A stretch of 64,000 nt of DNA from Calliopum simillimum. Its lineage: Eukaryota > Arthropoda > Insecta > Diptera > Lauxaniidae. Below the pieces are notes generated by a model that had not been told where the DNA came from, did not search any database, and worked only from the letters and a program-made list of their open reading frames with translations. Shown piece after piece: positions 57,801-61,542 of the stretch. Both the position numbers and the translations under genes were made by a program. The DNA is taken from NCBI GenBank assembly GCA_951812925.1, contig OX638368.1:2046001-2110000 (forward strand), in the 5' to 3' direction. How positions within the stretch are numbered: the stretch's first letter is position 1; each line of letters starts with the position of its first letter.

Positions 57801-60642
57801 CGCTCTCCTGGTGATCTAATTCGTCTTTCACCATGGCTTCCTCAAAGAATCTCGCAGTGTTTACTCCGCTTGTGATAATGCCGGTGGTGGTGTTCATAGC
57901 ATTTGATGCAGCCGCTGTTGTTGCATTGGCGGCAATTGCAGGTACTGCATTAAATTCTTTTCTTATTCCCATGCCGGCAGCTGTTGGTGTATTGGCTACA
58001 TTAGTCGGCTGAAGTTGACTGATTATGAACAAAGTTGGCAACGCTGACGATGGCATAACAACAGTGTTCGCATCGCCGAACAGCTCCTTGTTGAGTTCGC
58101 TTATATCCGGCTTGATGTCTGCTACGAGTTCTGCTACTCCACCAGCCGATTTAGGCCCAGCTGCTTGTTCTTCGATTATTTCGTTTTCTGTTTTGATTTC
58201 AACATCAGCCGCAATAGCACTGACTTTGCACGTCGGCGCCACTGTAACATTCTCCGTTAGGCGCGCTTTTTTACTACGTCTACTACTGCCAGTTTTCACC
58301 GACATCTTTTCATCAATTTTTATTTTAAATTTAGTTCTAGTTTTATTAATTTTTTTACTTAAATGACTCATTTATGAACGACCTTCGTGCACTCGTAGAT
58401 CCACACACAAAGCGACAAAGACAAACTGATTTGGCGTCACCTTTTGAAAAGAGAAAGAACCACAAAAGCGCGCCAGACATTCAACGGACGAACGAAAAAA
58501 CCATTTTTTCTCCCTAGTTTCATTTGATTTCGCCATATTTAAATGTAGCTGCTGTTATTTACCTTTTTCGCATTATATTCCTCTATTCGTAAATGTTGTG
58601 CCTTCTCTTTCATTTATATTCAGGGGTAGCGTAATGCTATCTCTATCATCGGCGCTGAATTGTATTGCGTCTTTATCTAGCAACTGCTATCATCTGCTGT
58701 GCTGCTTTCGTTAAAATGGTTTCGTTAAGTTTTTTTCCATGTTCTCACAGTGGTACAAACAAAGTTTGAATTCATTCATTAAAAAAAAGTACACGCAATA
58801 CGCGATTATGAGAGAGCCCGAATTACTGTTTCTATCAAATTATGTGTTGTAAAGTTGTAAATGTAATGACATTCGTAGTTTTAAAATGCACTTTAGTTCC
58901 TTTTTTTTCATAAACCAGGATTTATTTGGAGCATTTGAAAAATGAGAAAATTACGCATCTAATACTACGTTTACACCATAGATTTATGAGGTGATTTAAG
59001 ACTGTTTCGGAATTCAGTTCTAAATCTGGGCGCAAATCACATAATTACCCGACAAGAAATTAGTTCAGGAATTCCGGATTAGGATCAGATCTGGATCAGG
59101 TATTCCTTAATACGGCCGTCTGATCAGTTCCACATCAGGATCTGATACCAAAAATGTTAATACGGTCCAAGTGCGTTGTTTAAATCAGTATCGTATCAAA
59201 TTTGCAGAACTAAATAAATATTCCACATCAAAAGGACCACAGAAAGTTTTCTCAAACACATTTTAAGTGGTTATCATGCTTATATCATAACAAATGGTAC
59301 AAAATGTTTTAGGAAATTAATTTATATGGATATTATCCGATCCTTAATAATAAATATATTACTTTTCTAATGAGGAACTGGAATATTCTGATCCGTTCCT
59401 GTAAACTTTATGGGATCCGGATCAGGTCCGTTTCATATGAGGCGTGACGTTCCTGACTCGTTCCTGATCATTCTTCAGGCAAGCCTGATCCGAATCGGAT
59501 CTCAACCTGAACTTTTTTCTAGTCGGGCAACCATCATACAAAATAAACCAATATCTGCCGAGATTTATTTTAAATCTACATATAAATGTCAGCAGGGCTA
59601 CATATTTTGGCTATTTTCGACCAAGTGGCACCACTGAACTTTGATAATTGGCATCAAATGTCATTAAAAACAAAGCAAATGCAAGATGACTATTAAGAAG
59701 CAGAGGAAAAAACTACTTTCATTTACCACTTAAGTAAGGCATTTACTGTCAAAAAAAAAAAAAAAAATCTCTTGGCCGATAGAAACGGTTAGGAGATATA
59801 TAGATCTCATTGCAGCTAAATCTACGGTCGAAACGTAGTATTAGATGTCCATCGTATCAGCATTAACGACGGTATTCTACAAAACGTTTAAATGCCTCGA
59901 TAAACTCGTAATTCGTAAAACTGTTAAAACTCGTATAATACATTTTTAGGGTATTCCATAAAACCTGTAAATGCTGATCAAGAACGGTACCTTTAATAGA
60001 TGCAAAAGTAGGGTGAACACCATGTTTTAAAATTTTTGATATGAGAGGTGCCACGCTTTTTTAATAAATTTTTGCGCTTTGCTTATCCGAACTAACCCTA
60101 GTGTCGTTGTAATTATCTTTTTTTTTCTAACTTGGTATATTTACTCCAATAAAAATATTTCCCTAAGAAAATCCTTTAAAAAATACCATCTGAAACTTTT
60201 AAATGTTGAATTTTTGATATCAGAAACTTAAGAAACTATAGTTGGGTTCCGGGACTTAATTTTCTAAAGGTTAATTTTAACCGTCTATAAAAAAAAACAT
60301 CAATTGAAATTTTTTAATATACATTTTCATATACAGGATAGAACAATATAGTACATACATATGACACACCTTCTAAATATTTAGATTTAATTGACTCCAG
60401 CCTTTCAATTTATATTTTTTTCAGGTGGCCAATGGTATGGTGTTGATATTACCAAAGAACATATTGCCGACAATTTCGAACAGTGTGTTTGGGAGCCATC
60501 GATCATCAAAATAAATGCTTTAACTGCTGCTGCTGAAGCCGCTTGCATGATACTTTCTGTCGATGAAACTATCAAGAGCCCTAAAGCTGGTGAAGCTCCA
60601 ATGGCTGGTGGAATGGGTCGAGGAATGGGAAGACCAATGTAA
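5689..60642 (+). CDS. CCT7: CCT7: T-complex protein 1 subunit eta, whole split gene
   Basis: This is one subunit of the cytosolic TRiC/CCT double-ring chaperonin, which folds actin, tubulin and other proteins by ATP hydrolysis. Six coding exons join in phase (0, 0, 1, 1, 1, 1) to 541 codons, close to the usual length for eta subunits. Group II chaperonin signatures are present in order: TLGPRGMDK near residues 38-46, NDGAT at 59-63, the catalytic GDGTTS at 90-95, and GGGA at 407-410 created across the intron 4 junction. The C-terminus is a short Gly/Met/Arg-rich tail. All five introns start with GT and end with AG. Introns 1-3 are 394, 329 and 79 bp, whereas introns 4 and 5 are about 25,246 and 27,280 bp and full of mobile elements. 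A second gene lies antisense inside intron 5. An ATCGAT core resembling a DRE motif lies about 120 bp upstream of the ATG, but no promoter is demonstrated. Confidence 0.97.
6086..6346 (+). CDS. CCT7: CCT7 coding exon 2
   Basis: Residues 2-88. It begins after a pyrimidine-rich acceptor ending in CATAG and ends at GAG|GTAAAG in phase 0. It encodes the N-terminal equatorial part, with TLGPRGMDK and NDGAT. Confidence 0.97.
6676..7495 (+). CDS. CCT7: CCT7 coding exon 3
   Basis: Residues 89 to 362 (split codon). It opens with VGDGTTS, the conserved ATP-hydrolysis loop, and runs through the intermediate domain and most of the apical substrate-binding domain. The acceptor is TTTTTCAG and the donor CAAG|GTAAGT, phase 1. 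Confidence 0.97.
7575..7709 (+). CDS. CCT7: CCT7 coding exon 4
   Basis: Residues 362-407. It encodes the return from the apical to the intermediate domain, including [19 protein letters not shown], and ends at GCTG|GTAAGT in phase 1 just before the GGGA hinge. Confidence 0.97.
7710..8543. other. Start of CCT7 intron 4, nothing recognised
   Basis: AT-rich, with a short TTCATTCATTCATTCGAT run at about 7905. No coding or RNA signal seen. Confidence 0.6.
8546..10664. mobile_element. Non-autonomous TIR element, with a second element nested in it
   Basis: The inverted ends share CAATTTCACAGTGTGAGCTT (left near 8551-8570, right near 10641-10660). AGCTTAAG/TTAAGC-like words and GGGCC words recur near both ends. 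No transposase is visible. The insert at 9612-10377 splits it. Confidence 0.7.
9612..10377. mobile_element. Nested TIR element with ~40-bp ends
   Basis: The ends CCGTATTCACGATCT...GTTGCATC..AGCAAATGCAAA are inverted, with three to four mismatches. Both flanks read TTAATA, a likely 6-bp target duplication. No coding region. Confidence 0.72.
10921..11132. repeat. MITE with perfect 25-bp ends
   Basis: The inverted repeats at 10921-10945 and 11108-11132 (ACTATTCTTCGTCTTCAAAA...) are identical. The neighbouring 10665-10920 is AT-rich with no gene. Confidence 0.7.
11273..11700 (+). mobile_element. Diverged HINE remnant
   Basis: Degenerate units containing GCGTGGCACCTCGCATACAAG, CGCCACCTCCGATAAAAC and CACCTCCCATACGAGCA, ending CTTACTAG near 11692. 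Older than the other copies. Confidence 0.65.
11701..13329. other. Intron 4, no gene or clear repeat recognised
   Basis: AT-rich; short open frames here lack any domain or coding character. Confidence 0.5.
13330..13865 (+). mobile_element. Second, older Helitron-like remnant
   Basis: It begins near GTTTGTCGCCTTATAATTTT with AAACCGCTTAACGGAT. Diverged internal units follow (ATAAAACTTGATACGTGGCT, ATAAAACTTGGTACATAA). It ends with a GGCAAA...TTTGCC hairpin, then GGGACCG and CTTGT, a decayed form of the Helitron CTAGT end. Confidence 0.5.
13871..16012. mobile_element. TIR element with iterated CTTAAG...TTTTTCCA motif
   Basis: Inverted ends of 30 bp with 26 matches (CTGTGG....AAGGAAAAACTGCTTAAGTC). 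About ten copies of TTAAGYNGTTTTTCCA-like words lie in the first 320 and last 450 bp, in both orientations. It carries a frameshifted coding remnant at 14326-14810. Confidence 0.7.
14326..14810 (-). pseudogene. Frameshifted coding remnant, function unknown
   Basis: Two minus-strand frames abut. The first contains [20 protein letters not shown] and [20 protein letters not shown], ending SLRGKT. The second continues with [20 protein letters not shown] down to an acidic end ([18 protein letters not shown]). A one-base shift near 14624 joins them, so one protein of over 150 residues was once encoded. I do not recognise it. Its place in the middle of a TIR element suggests an element-encoded or captured protein. 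Confidence 0.5.
16137..16652. repeat. Direct duplication of the left end
   Basis: Two copies, 16137-16297 and 16492-16652, differ at only a few positions and each includes the outer GTAGAGTAGAACGGGG end. Confidence 0.85.
17055..17243. repeat. 189-bp perfect-ended MITE inside the foldback
   Basis: CCCAGTGTGCCAGACGGTTC at both ends in inverted orientation; the arms cover almost the full length. Confidence 0.75.
17387..17466 (-). other. tRNA-like sequence (pseudo-tRNA or SINE-type head)
   Basis: The minus strand has an A-box-like TAGCCTAGTTGTCTAACG and, about 45 nt on, a B-box-like GAGTTCGACTCC. The T and anticodon stems do not pair well, so it is not called a functional tRNA. Confidence 0.4.
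17829..18648 (+). mobile_element. HINE (mini-me/DINE-1-like) copy I of a tandem pair
   Basis: Starts ATACCCTACAC. A (GGCT)n-type microsatellite is at about 17960-18010, followed by three roughly 120-bp units with GGCGTGGCACCTCCCATATA. It ends with GTGTAGGGTAT, hairpin TTTTGGCCAGGCCAAAA (18615-18631) and CTAGT at 18644-18648. Apparent open frames across it are microsatellite artefacts. Confidence 0.87.
18663..19665 (+). mobile_element. HINE copy II of the tandem pair
   Basis: Head-to-tail with copy I and nearly the same sequence, but with a longer (GGCT)n tract (about 18795-18890) and more internal units. It has the same terminal hairpin and ends CTAGT at 19661-19665. Only about 15 bp separate the two copies. 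Confidence 0.87.
20446..20689. repeat. MITE with AGGGTCAC/AGGGGGTCCC ends
   Basis: The ends AGGGTCACTCTGTAGTTCGA and AGGGGGTCCCTTTGTAGTTC are inverted; TTCGAATTCG-like words lie inside. The flanks 20164-20445 and 20690-21379 show no gene. Confidence 0.65.
21226..21262 (-). mobile_element. HINE 3'-end scrap
   Basis: ACTAGTAAGGGTGTTACCTT with a GGCC hairpin half is the terminal hairpin region of a HINE in reverse orientation; nothing else of the element is recognisable. Confidence 0.4.
21440..21870 (+). repeat. ~200-bp tandem units with B-box and T-run
   Basis: The units near 21443, 21645 and 21849 start CACAATGATT. The first two contain GAACAACGTGAGTTCGAACC then CAGCCC and a poly-T tract; the third diverges after GCTGCAG. 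Confidence 0.65.
21920..22030 (+). other. tRNA-Leu/Ser-like sequence with T-run terminator
   Basis: A-box-like TGGTGGAGCGGTCTAAAGG and B-box-like GTGGACTCAAATCC lie about 45 nt apart, followed by CTGGCGCGGGCAG and a long T-run. The A box resembles type II tRNAs (Leu/Ser), but the acceptor stem is imperfect and the anticodon arm unclear. Pseudo-tRNA or SINE head. Confidence 0.45.
22740..23075. repeat. Foldback MITE with TCTAATTCGATTTCG motif
   Basis: Outer ends TTATCATCTAATTCGATTTC are inverted around several repeats of the same words in both orientations. The neighbouring 22270-22740 is A/T-tract rich with no gene. Confidence 0.72.
23636..23902. repeat. Inverted repeat, ~58-bp arms
   Basis: The arms at about 23636-23696 and 23845-23902 share GCAAAAGTAATGTCATA and AATGACAATG words as inverted copies around a 150-bp loop. 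The rest of 23079-24165 has no recognised gene. Confidence 0.65.
24166..26808. mobile_element. TIR element with GGGGAAGACGGGGTAGAT ends and TA duplication
   Basis: The ends GGGGAAGACGGGGTAGAT and inverted GGAGAAGACGGGGTAGAT are each flanked by TA. GTACGAATNTRCCCC words recur near both ends (about 24325, 24350, 26450, 26475). The ends resemble those of the element at 16140-20162. No transposase seen. Confidence 0.75.
25630..25705 (+). other. tRNA-like sequence inside the 24-27 kb element
   Basis: A-box-like TAGCTGAGTTGCTAACG and B-box-like CAGGTTCAAATTTCC at nearly tRNA spacing. Stem pairing is poor, so a pseudo-tRNA or SINE head is more likely than a working tRNA. Confidence 0.45.
26878..28167. 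mobile_element. Foldback element with ~400-bp arms and GGGTCATTTT motif
   Basis: Inverted ends TGATTACACTGTTTGAC and TGATAACACTGTTCGAC. The arms (about 26880-27290 and 27780-28165) are close inverted copies. Words of the type GGGTCATTTNTRCCC recur in the arms and once in the loop (near 27520). Confidence 0.75.
28168..29152. other. Intron 4, no gene seen
   Basis: Contains CAA/CAACAT runs (about 28440-28510) and an A-tract at 28718-28735; open frames across these are low-complexity. Confidence 0.55.
29153..30710. mobile_element. TIR element with perfect 34-bp ends and AGCGCTATAGTCC motif
   Basis: The ends at 29153-29186 and 30677-30710 are exact inverted copies beginning ATCGATACCTTAGAGCGC. 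The word AGCGCT.CTGTCCTATCTCC recurs internally at about 29336. The element at 29561-30437 is inserted in it. Confidence 0.8.
29561..30437. mobile_element. Nested TIR element with GGTAACCGGTTGTGGGCC motif
   Basis: The ends GGGGAAGGTAACCGGTTG and GGGTAAGGTAACCGGCTG are inverted and flanked by TA. The motif or its complement recurs at about 29770 and 30070. No transposase frame. Confidence 0.75.
30711..31130. other. No gene seen
   Basis: AT-rich; a plus-strand frame here is hydrophobic low-complexity and reads into the maT left end. Confidence 0.55.
31131..32426 (-). mobile_element. Complete maT-like (DD37D) Tc1/mariner transposon
   Basis: Terminal inverted repeats CAGGGTGGCTGATTCGAA and CAGAGTGGCTGATTCGAA (one mismatch in 18) are each flanked by TA, the superfamily target duplication. 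The 1.3-kb element carries one uninterrupted transposase frame. It lies in CCT7 intron 4. Confidence 0.93.
31245..32282 (-). CDS. maT-like DD37D transposase, intact
   Basis: A 345-residue Tc1/mariner transposase for cut-and-paste transposition. N-terminal helix-turn-helix regions recognise the TIRs, with a GGGRK hook-like stretch near residues 54-58. Catalytic aspartates are D147 (IVFSDEKNY), D243 (FQQDSAPSH) and D281 (SPDANPLDF), with exactly 37 residues between the second and third, which defines the DD37D group. There are no stops or frameshifts and both TIRs are intact, so the copy may be young and active. Activity is inference. Confidence 0.92.
   Translation of the reverse strand: MEFKRNSVIALYLAGKSQPAIVSELKHLKVNKMFVYRTITRYNGTGSVAKRHGGGRKITATSPEMVRKVKFRIERNPRCSGRQMAAELKISRERMQHILSNKLGLKALKFQKAHDLTPAQKKVRLDRAKELLRLHAAGNLSQIVFSDEKNYCIQQYVNKQNDRVYLTERSYENLNVRLATRTQAPPHVMVWAAVTADGRSPLVFLAAGVKVNAQVYRESVLEGALLPRARKHFGRKPWTFQQDSAPSHKARVNQEWLEKNVPSFISAQQWLSNSPDANPLDFSICGMLDRKVLTKKYQSVDALKLTLQREWRKLPQNQIRAACDSFFDRLRAIVKAKAGHIENLK
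32427..32955. other. End of CCT7 intron 4
   Basis: AT-rich with a strong T-tract acceptor at 32940-32955; nothing else recognised. Confidence 0.6.
32956..33144 (+). CDS. CCT7: CCT7 coding exon 5
   Basis: Residues 407-470. It lies 25.2 kb downstream of exon 4, after a strong polypyrimidine acceptor. It encodes [29 protein letters not shown] and [15 protein letters not shown], the C-terminal equatorial domain. Phases match exons 4 and 6. Confidence 0.97.
33145..34367. other. Start of CCT7 intron 5, no gene seen
   Basis: AT-rich; no domain-bearing frame or clear TIR was found. Confidence 0.5.
34368..35194. mobile_element. Foldback element with ~300-bp arms
   Basis: The arms at about 34368-34690 and 34920-35194 are inverted copies sharing AGTACTTGATGTTACTAGC-like, TATCTGGGTT, TTGTTTTCCTAT and GGTCTTGG words. 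Confidence 0.7.
35235..35657 (+). mobile_element. Internally deleted mariner, copy A (MITE-like)
   Basis: Inverted ends of about 50 bp (CGTAGGCTGCTATATATATT...) are flanked by TA on both sides. Inside is the start of a mariner transposase, with a mutated start codon, running about 35 codons to the IDELKSLYG region. It then jumps straight to the 3' end. It shares ends and 5' coding sequence with the copy at 37070-37763. Confidence 0.85.
35658..37069. other. No gene seen
   Basis: AT-rich sequence with A- and T-tracts between the two deleted mariners. Confidence 0.55.
37070..37763 (+). mobile_element. Internally deleted mariner, copy B
   Basis: The same ends as copy A, with TA on both sides. 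It keeps more coding sequence: [19 protein letters not shown] at 37244 up to a deletion after the DIAPSS region, then a further piece reading [18 protein letters not shown] in a shifted frame. The catalytic domain is gone. This is a dead, shortened relative of copy A. Confidence 0.87.
38240..38450 (+). repeat. Two-copy direct repeat
   Basis: GGTTAGAATATCTCAAAAAC and GAGTAATTCCGAGACTG-type words occur twice about 120 bp apart. The wider 37764-40144 is AT-rich; at 38860-38940 a T-rich unit (ATCGTTTTTGAAATTTTT) is duplicated. No gene. Confidence 0.6.
40145..40935 (-). pseudogene. Decayed mariner transposase remnant
   Basis: On the minus strand between about 40770 and 40480 the translation reads [20 protein letters not shown], then [13 protein letters not shown], a stop, [11 protein letters not shown] and [20 protein letters not shown], the central catalytic region of mariner transposase. 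At least two stops are visible and no clear C-terminus. A possible end (CAGGGTGAGCCACATTACCC) is at 40145; the other end is not clear. Confidence 0.75.
41025..41689. mobile_element. TIR element with ATCGATAC ends and AAGTTGGTAACTT motif
   Basis: The ends ATCGATACATCCAACGTAAA and ATCGATACGTCCAACGTAAA are inverted. AAGTTACCAACTT/AAGTTGATAACTT words recur at least six times. The terminal ATCGATAC is shared with the element at 29153-30710. Confidence 0.75.
41697..42027. repeat. MITE with CATTAGGGTGTC ends, TA-flanked
   Basis: The ends CATTAGGGTGTCACTTATTT and CATTAGGGTGTCTCTTATTT are inverted with TA on both sides. It lies 7 bp after the previous element. The following 42028-42699 is AT-rich with no gene. 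Confidence 0.8.
42700..44002 (-). mobile_element. Complete rosa-like (DD41D) mariner-family transposon
   Basis: The ends AAGGGTGTTTTTTTTAGAGG and AAGGGTGTTTTTTTAGAGG are inverted and each is flanked by TA. The element is about 1.3 kb with one uninterrupted transposase frame. It lies in CCT7 intron 5. Confidence 0.92.
42806..43891 (-). CDS. rosa-like DD41D transposase, intact
   Basis: 361 residues starting at [20 protein letters not shown]. The frame is open a further 20 codons upstream, but the stretch there is hydrophobic, so the internal Met is preferred. Catalytic residues are D159 ([10 protein letters not shown]), D252 ([12 protein letters not shown]) and D294 ([10 protein letters not shown]), with 41 residues between the last two. 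The rosa lineage from Ceratitis rosa is the named DD41D group. All three aspartates are kept and there are no stops, so the copy is potentially active. Confidence 0.9.
   Translation of the reverse strand: MNRLTKEQRLQIVQIYFENNGSVREVYRKLRPFYGRHNRPSEQLIRLTMDRFRTTFTLCDNTHPQGRRTVRTEETIAAVEQNVEEDPNESIRHRAQQLELCPSTLWKILRKDLGLRPYKIQLVQELKPRDHAMRRDFGVWAENEIDLDADFHRKILFSDEAHFWLNGYVNKQNCRIWSEENPHETLETPLHPQKLTVWCALWAGGVIGPYFFRNNAGESVTVNGDRYRAMITDYFVPELDGMNVDELWFQQDGATCHTAHVTIDLLKETFDERIISRNGPVKWPPRSCDLTPLDYFLWGYVKSLVYANKPETLGDLEANIRGVIADIRPHMLEKVVENWTCRIGFIRASRGGHMPEIIFKH
44170..44520 (-). pseudogene. Probable mariner N-terminal remnant
   Basis: The minus strand gives [20 protein letters not shown], then in shifted frames [19 protein letters not shown] and [12 protein letters not shown], followed by [10 protein letters not shown]. 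This resembles the helix-turn-helix and LGIS-SVHSIL region of mariner transposases. Several stops and frame changes. Confidence 0.4.
44521..45616. other. No gene seen
   Basis: AT-rich sequence after the mariner remnant; a 66-codon plus-strand frame near 45085-45285 has no recognised domain. Confidence 0.5.
45617..46082 (-). mobile_element. HINE, 3' part, interrupted by a giant foldback
   Basis: Minus-strand HINE ending CTAGT near 45620, with GTGGCACCTCCCATA-type units. It breaks off at about 46082 where the foldback element begins; the matching 5' part resumes at 49857. Confidence 0.75.
46090..49848. mobile_element. Giant palindrome/foldback (~3.8 kb) inserted in a HINE
   Basis: The outer ends AATATTTGCCACCAAAAT are inverted. 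The left arm (about 46090-47725) and right arm (about 47888-49848) mirror each other through long stretches around a roughly 160-bp loop. The word GTGGAATAAGTCCA occurs about seven times in both orientations. The right arm has extra sequence at about 48680-49310, including a MITE. No transposase frame. The flanks are the two halves of one HINE. Confidence 0.82.
48852..49125. repeat. Pogo/Tigger-type MITE in the right arm of the foldback
   Basis: The ends CGGTAGAACGCCGATAATTC and CAGTAGAACGCCGATTATCC are inverted and each flanked by TA. CAGTAGA...GATTATCC ends are typical of pogo/Tigger-like elements. 274 bp, non-coding. Confidence 0.75.
49857..49935 (-). mobile_element. HINE, 5' part, after the foldback insertion
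   Basis: The remaining 5' segment, with the AGGCGTGGCAGGTATGGAAAA region, CTTTGTCCTTCCGTTTGTAA and ATACCCTACAC, in the same orientation as 45617-46082. Confidence 0.75.
49936..50504. other. 3' flank of the piggyBac-derived gene
   Basis: AT-rich with no other gene. It would hold the 3' UTR of the minus-strand gene; I did not fix a single poly(A) signal. Confidence 0.5.
50505..51472 (-). CDS. piggyBac-derived gene, exon 3 (C-terminal half plus Cys-rich finger)
   Basis: Residues 481-802. It starts with [12 protein letters not shown], the counterpart of the second catalytic block with Ser in place of Asp. It then has [16 protein letters not shown] and [10 protein letters not shown], matching the conserved NAYIL region, an acidic/basic linker, and a Cys/His-rich C-terminal finger. 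The hydrophobic stretch upstream of the acceptor is intronic and is not a signal peptide. Confidence 0.88.
50505..58371 (-). CDS. Domesticated piggyBac-transposase-derived gene nested antisense in CCT7 intron 5
   Basis: Three exons (58371-57741, 54183-53374, 51472-50505) join with both junctions in phase 1 to 802 codons and no internal stop. Donors are G|GTGAG in both cases and acceptors end TTTAG and GTTAG. The first 230 residues are low-complexity and acidic, with [17 protein letters not shown] near the first junction and DDEDSDEFD after it. The piggyBac transposase domain follows (about 235-640) and a C-terminal Cys/His-rich finger (C739, C742, C754/755, C758, C765, C769, H774). The usual IDE...FKGR block reads [11 protein letters not shown], so the first catalytic Asp is N403. 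The usual YTDNYY block reads YSSKYY, so the second Asp is S487. The third Asp (D590) is kept. Two catalytic residues are therefore missing and strand transfer is not expected. The likely role is DNA or chromatin binding in the nucleus, which is inference. An in-frame TAA sits directly before the ATG. I do not know a named fly orthologue. Confidence 0.88.
51602..52200. mobile_element. TIR element with CAGGCCTGTTCCGGAATC ends carrying 3 x 141-bp tandem repeats
   Basis: The ends CAGGCCTGTTCCGGAATC are inverted and identical over 18 bp. It lies in intron 2 of the piggyBac-derived gene. A related end (CCGGCCTGTTCCGTAATCCG on the minus strand) is at about 26400-26415. Confidence 0.75.
51717..52139 (+). 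repeat. Three 141-bp tandem units
   Basis: Units start at 51717, 51858 and 51999 and differ at only one or two positions. Each contains an internal hairpin between GTAAAATCATGT and ACATGATTTTAC. Since 141 is divisible by three, a repetitive open frame appears, but it is not a gene. Confidence 0.93.
52402..52711. repeat. MITE with CAGGCCTATCA ends and ACGAATTTCGT motif
   Basis: CAGGCCTATCATTGAATTC and CAGGCCTATCACTGAATCC are inverted. Palindromic TACGAATTTCGTGA-type words recur inside. 310 bp, possible ATT duplications. Confidence 0.75.
53374..54183 (-). CDS. piggyBac-derived gene, exon 2 (N-terminal half of transposase domain)
   Basis: Residues 211-481. The acceptor (TTGTTTAG) is in phase with exon 1 and continues the acidic tract before the transposase domain. 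It contains the dimerisation/catalytic N-half, including [35 protein letters not shown], and the altered catalytic block [11 protein letters not shown] at 403. The donor at 53374/53373 is a consensus G|GTGAGT. Confidence 0.88.
54184..55892. other. Intron 1 of the piggyBac-derived gene, proximal part
   Basis: AT-rich, with poly-T at 54710-54730. No gene seen. Confidence 0.55.
55893..57520. mobile_element. TIR element with GTTTTGTCAAAAGTCC-type ends, split by a foldback
   Basis: TTCGAGTTAGGTTGTTTYGTC and AAAAGTCCACAGAATT blocks are inverted at about 55893-55935 and 57476-57520. ATAAGTTGTTTT..TCAAA words recur between about 57080 and 57490. The element at 56105-56938 is nested in it. Confidence 0.6.
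56105..56938. mobile_element. Foldback element, AGCCCAGGAAAATTA family, copy 1
   Basis: The ends GCCCAGGAAAATTAG are inverted and flanked by TA. Arms of more than 200 bp contain ATGGACTTTTTACACTTTAT and GTGCGCATAAAAAGTTA words. Same family as 62362-63642. Confidence 0.78.
57741..58371 (-). CDS. piggyBac-derived gene, exon 1
   Basis: Residues 1-211. It begins with a basic stretch ([18 protein letters not shown]), then Ala/Thr-rich low-complexity sequence, and ends in an acidic run. The ATG at 58371 has an in-frame stop immediately upstream; a second Met at residue 22 is an alternative start. Read-through past the G|GTGAG donor soon loses piggyBac-like character. Confidence 0.85.
58372..59047. 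other. Upstream region of the piggyBac-derived gene
   Basis: Holds its 5' UTR and presumed promoter; no TATA box or other gene was identified with confidence. Confidence 0.5.
59048..59527. repeat. MITE with CCCGAC ends and GGATCAGATCTGGATC motif
   Basis: The ends CCCGACAAGAAATTAGTTC and CCCGACTAGAAAAAAGTTC are inverted. GATCAGG/GATCCGGATC words recur throughout. About 480 bp, non-coding. Confidence 0.72.
59528..60424. other. Distal CCT7 intron 5
   Basis: AT-rich; holds the HINE scrap near 60030 and the T-rich acceptor tract before exon 6. No gene. Confidence 0.6.
60030..60115 (-). mobile_element. HINE unit scrap
   Basis: GATATGAGAGGTGCCACGC and following sequence match one internal HINE unit. 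A short, diverged fragment just before the last CCT7 exon. Confidence 0.4.
60425..60642 (+). CDS. CCT7: CCT7 coding exon 6 (last)
   Basis: Residues 470-541 and the stop. It encodes [29 protein letters not shown] and the terminal [11 protein letters not shown] tail. It lies 27.3 kb after exon 5. A possible AATAAA poly(A) signal lies near 60887. Confidence 0.97.
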
Positions 60643-61542
60643 AACTCTAAGTTTTAAAAATAATTTTATCGACAGTTTATTTAATTTTCTTAATTTTAAC
60701 ATGTATCAAGAACTTCAATTTGTATTATTCTCAAGATAAACATTGTACTTTTTTTCTCTATCACTTAATATCAAAACATTTTCATTAAACGAATAGTATA
60801 AATGGATTTGATTTTTGAAAAAAAAAAAAAACAGTAATTTGATTTGCACTGCAAATTGTTCTTAATACTTTTCTAAATATTACATTAATAAAAAAAAGAA
60901 ACTAATAATACATAAAATCTAATTTCTATAATTTTAAAATGATATAACACACGATTCATCTAACATTACCGTTTCGCTGACCCCTGCTTCAACTGTCCAA
61001 TCATTAGTAATTGCGTTTGTTAACTCTTAAGATCCGCATAATCGTCAAGACATAAGCTAGTTTTCACATTTATTGCCGACAAATTTTTAGTTGGGCTACA
61101 AATCGAGGTTTGGTCTATTTTCAAAAAATTTTATAGTTGGGGTAGCTCCATAAAAATTGTGTACTTAAAATTCAGCAATACATTTTAGTTGTTTACTTGA
61201 AATGTTTAAATTTTAAAGTTTTCGGGCAAAACAAAAAAATATAAGATCCAATAGCGCAATTCTCAATAAAAAAATCTGGCAAGTCGTCTCGGAAATCAAT
61301 TTTGTTTGTTTGCTACATAGATACTATTTTTGAGCGAGTGTGTTGAGCGACTTTTTTGTTGCTTGAAATACTTTCGTCAAGTTGCTCCGTTAAGTCGCTA
61401 CTGTGTCGTTTGTGTTTGTGTCGTTGTCGTTTGCCGCTTTTTGCAGTACGCGTTTTTAGCTAGCGATGTGCGGTTGTGTTGGCTGGATTTTAGTTTTCTT
61501 TTTTATATACATATCTTAATACATACATACACATGCATAGTT
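60643..61542. other. CCT7 3' UTR and intergenic region before the MADF gene
   Basis: The 3' UTR with an AATAAA near 60887, then AT-rich sequence and the likely 5' UTR of the MADF gene. Confidence 0.6.
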
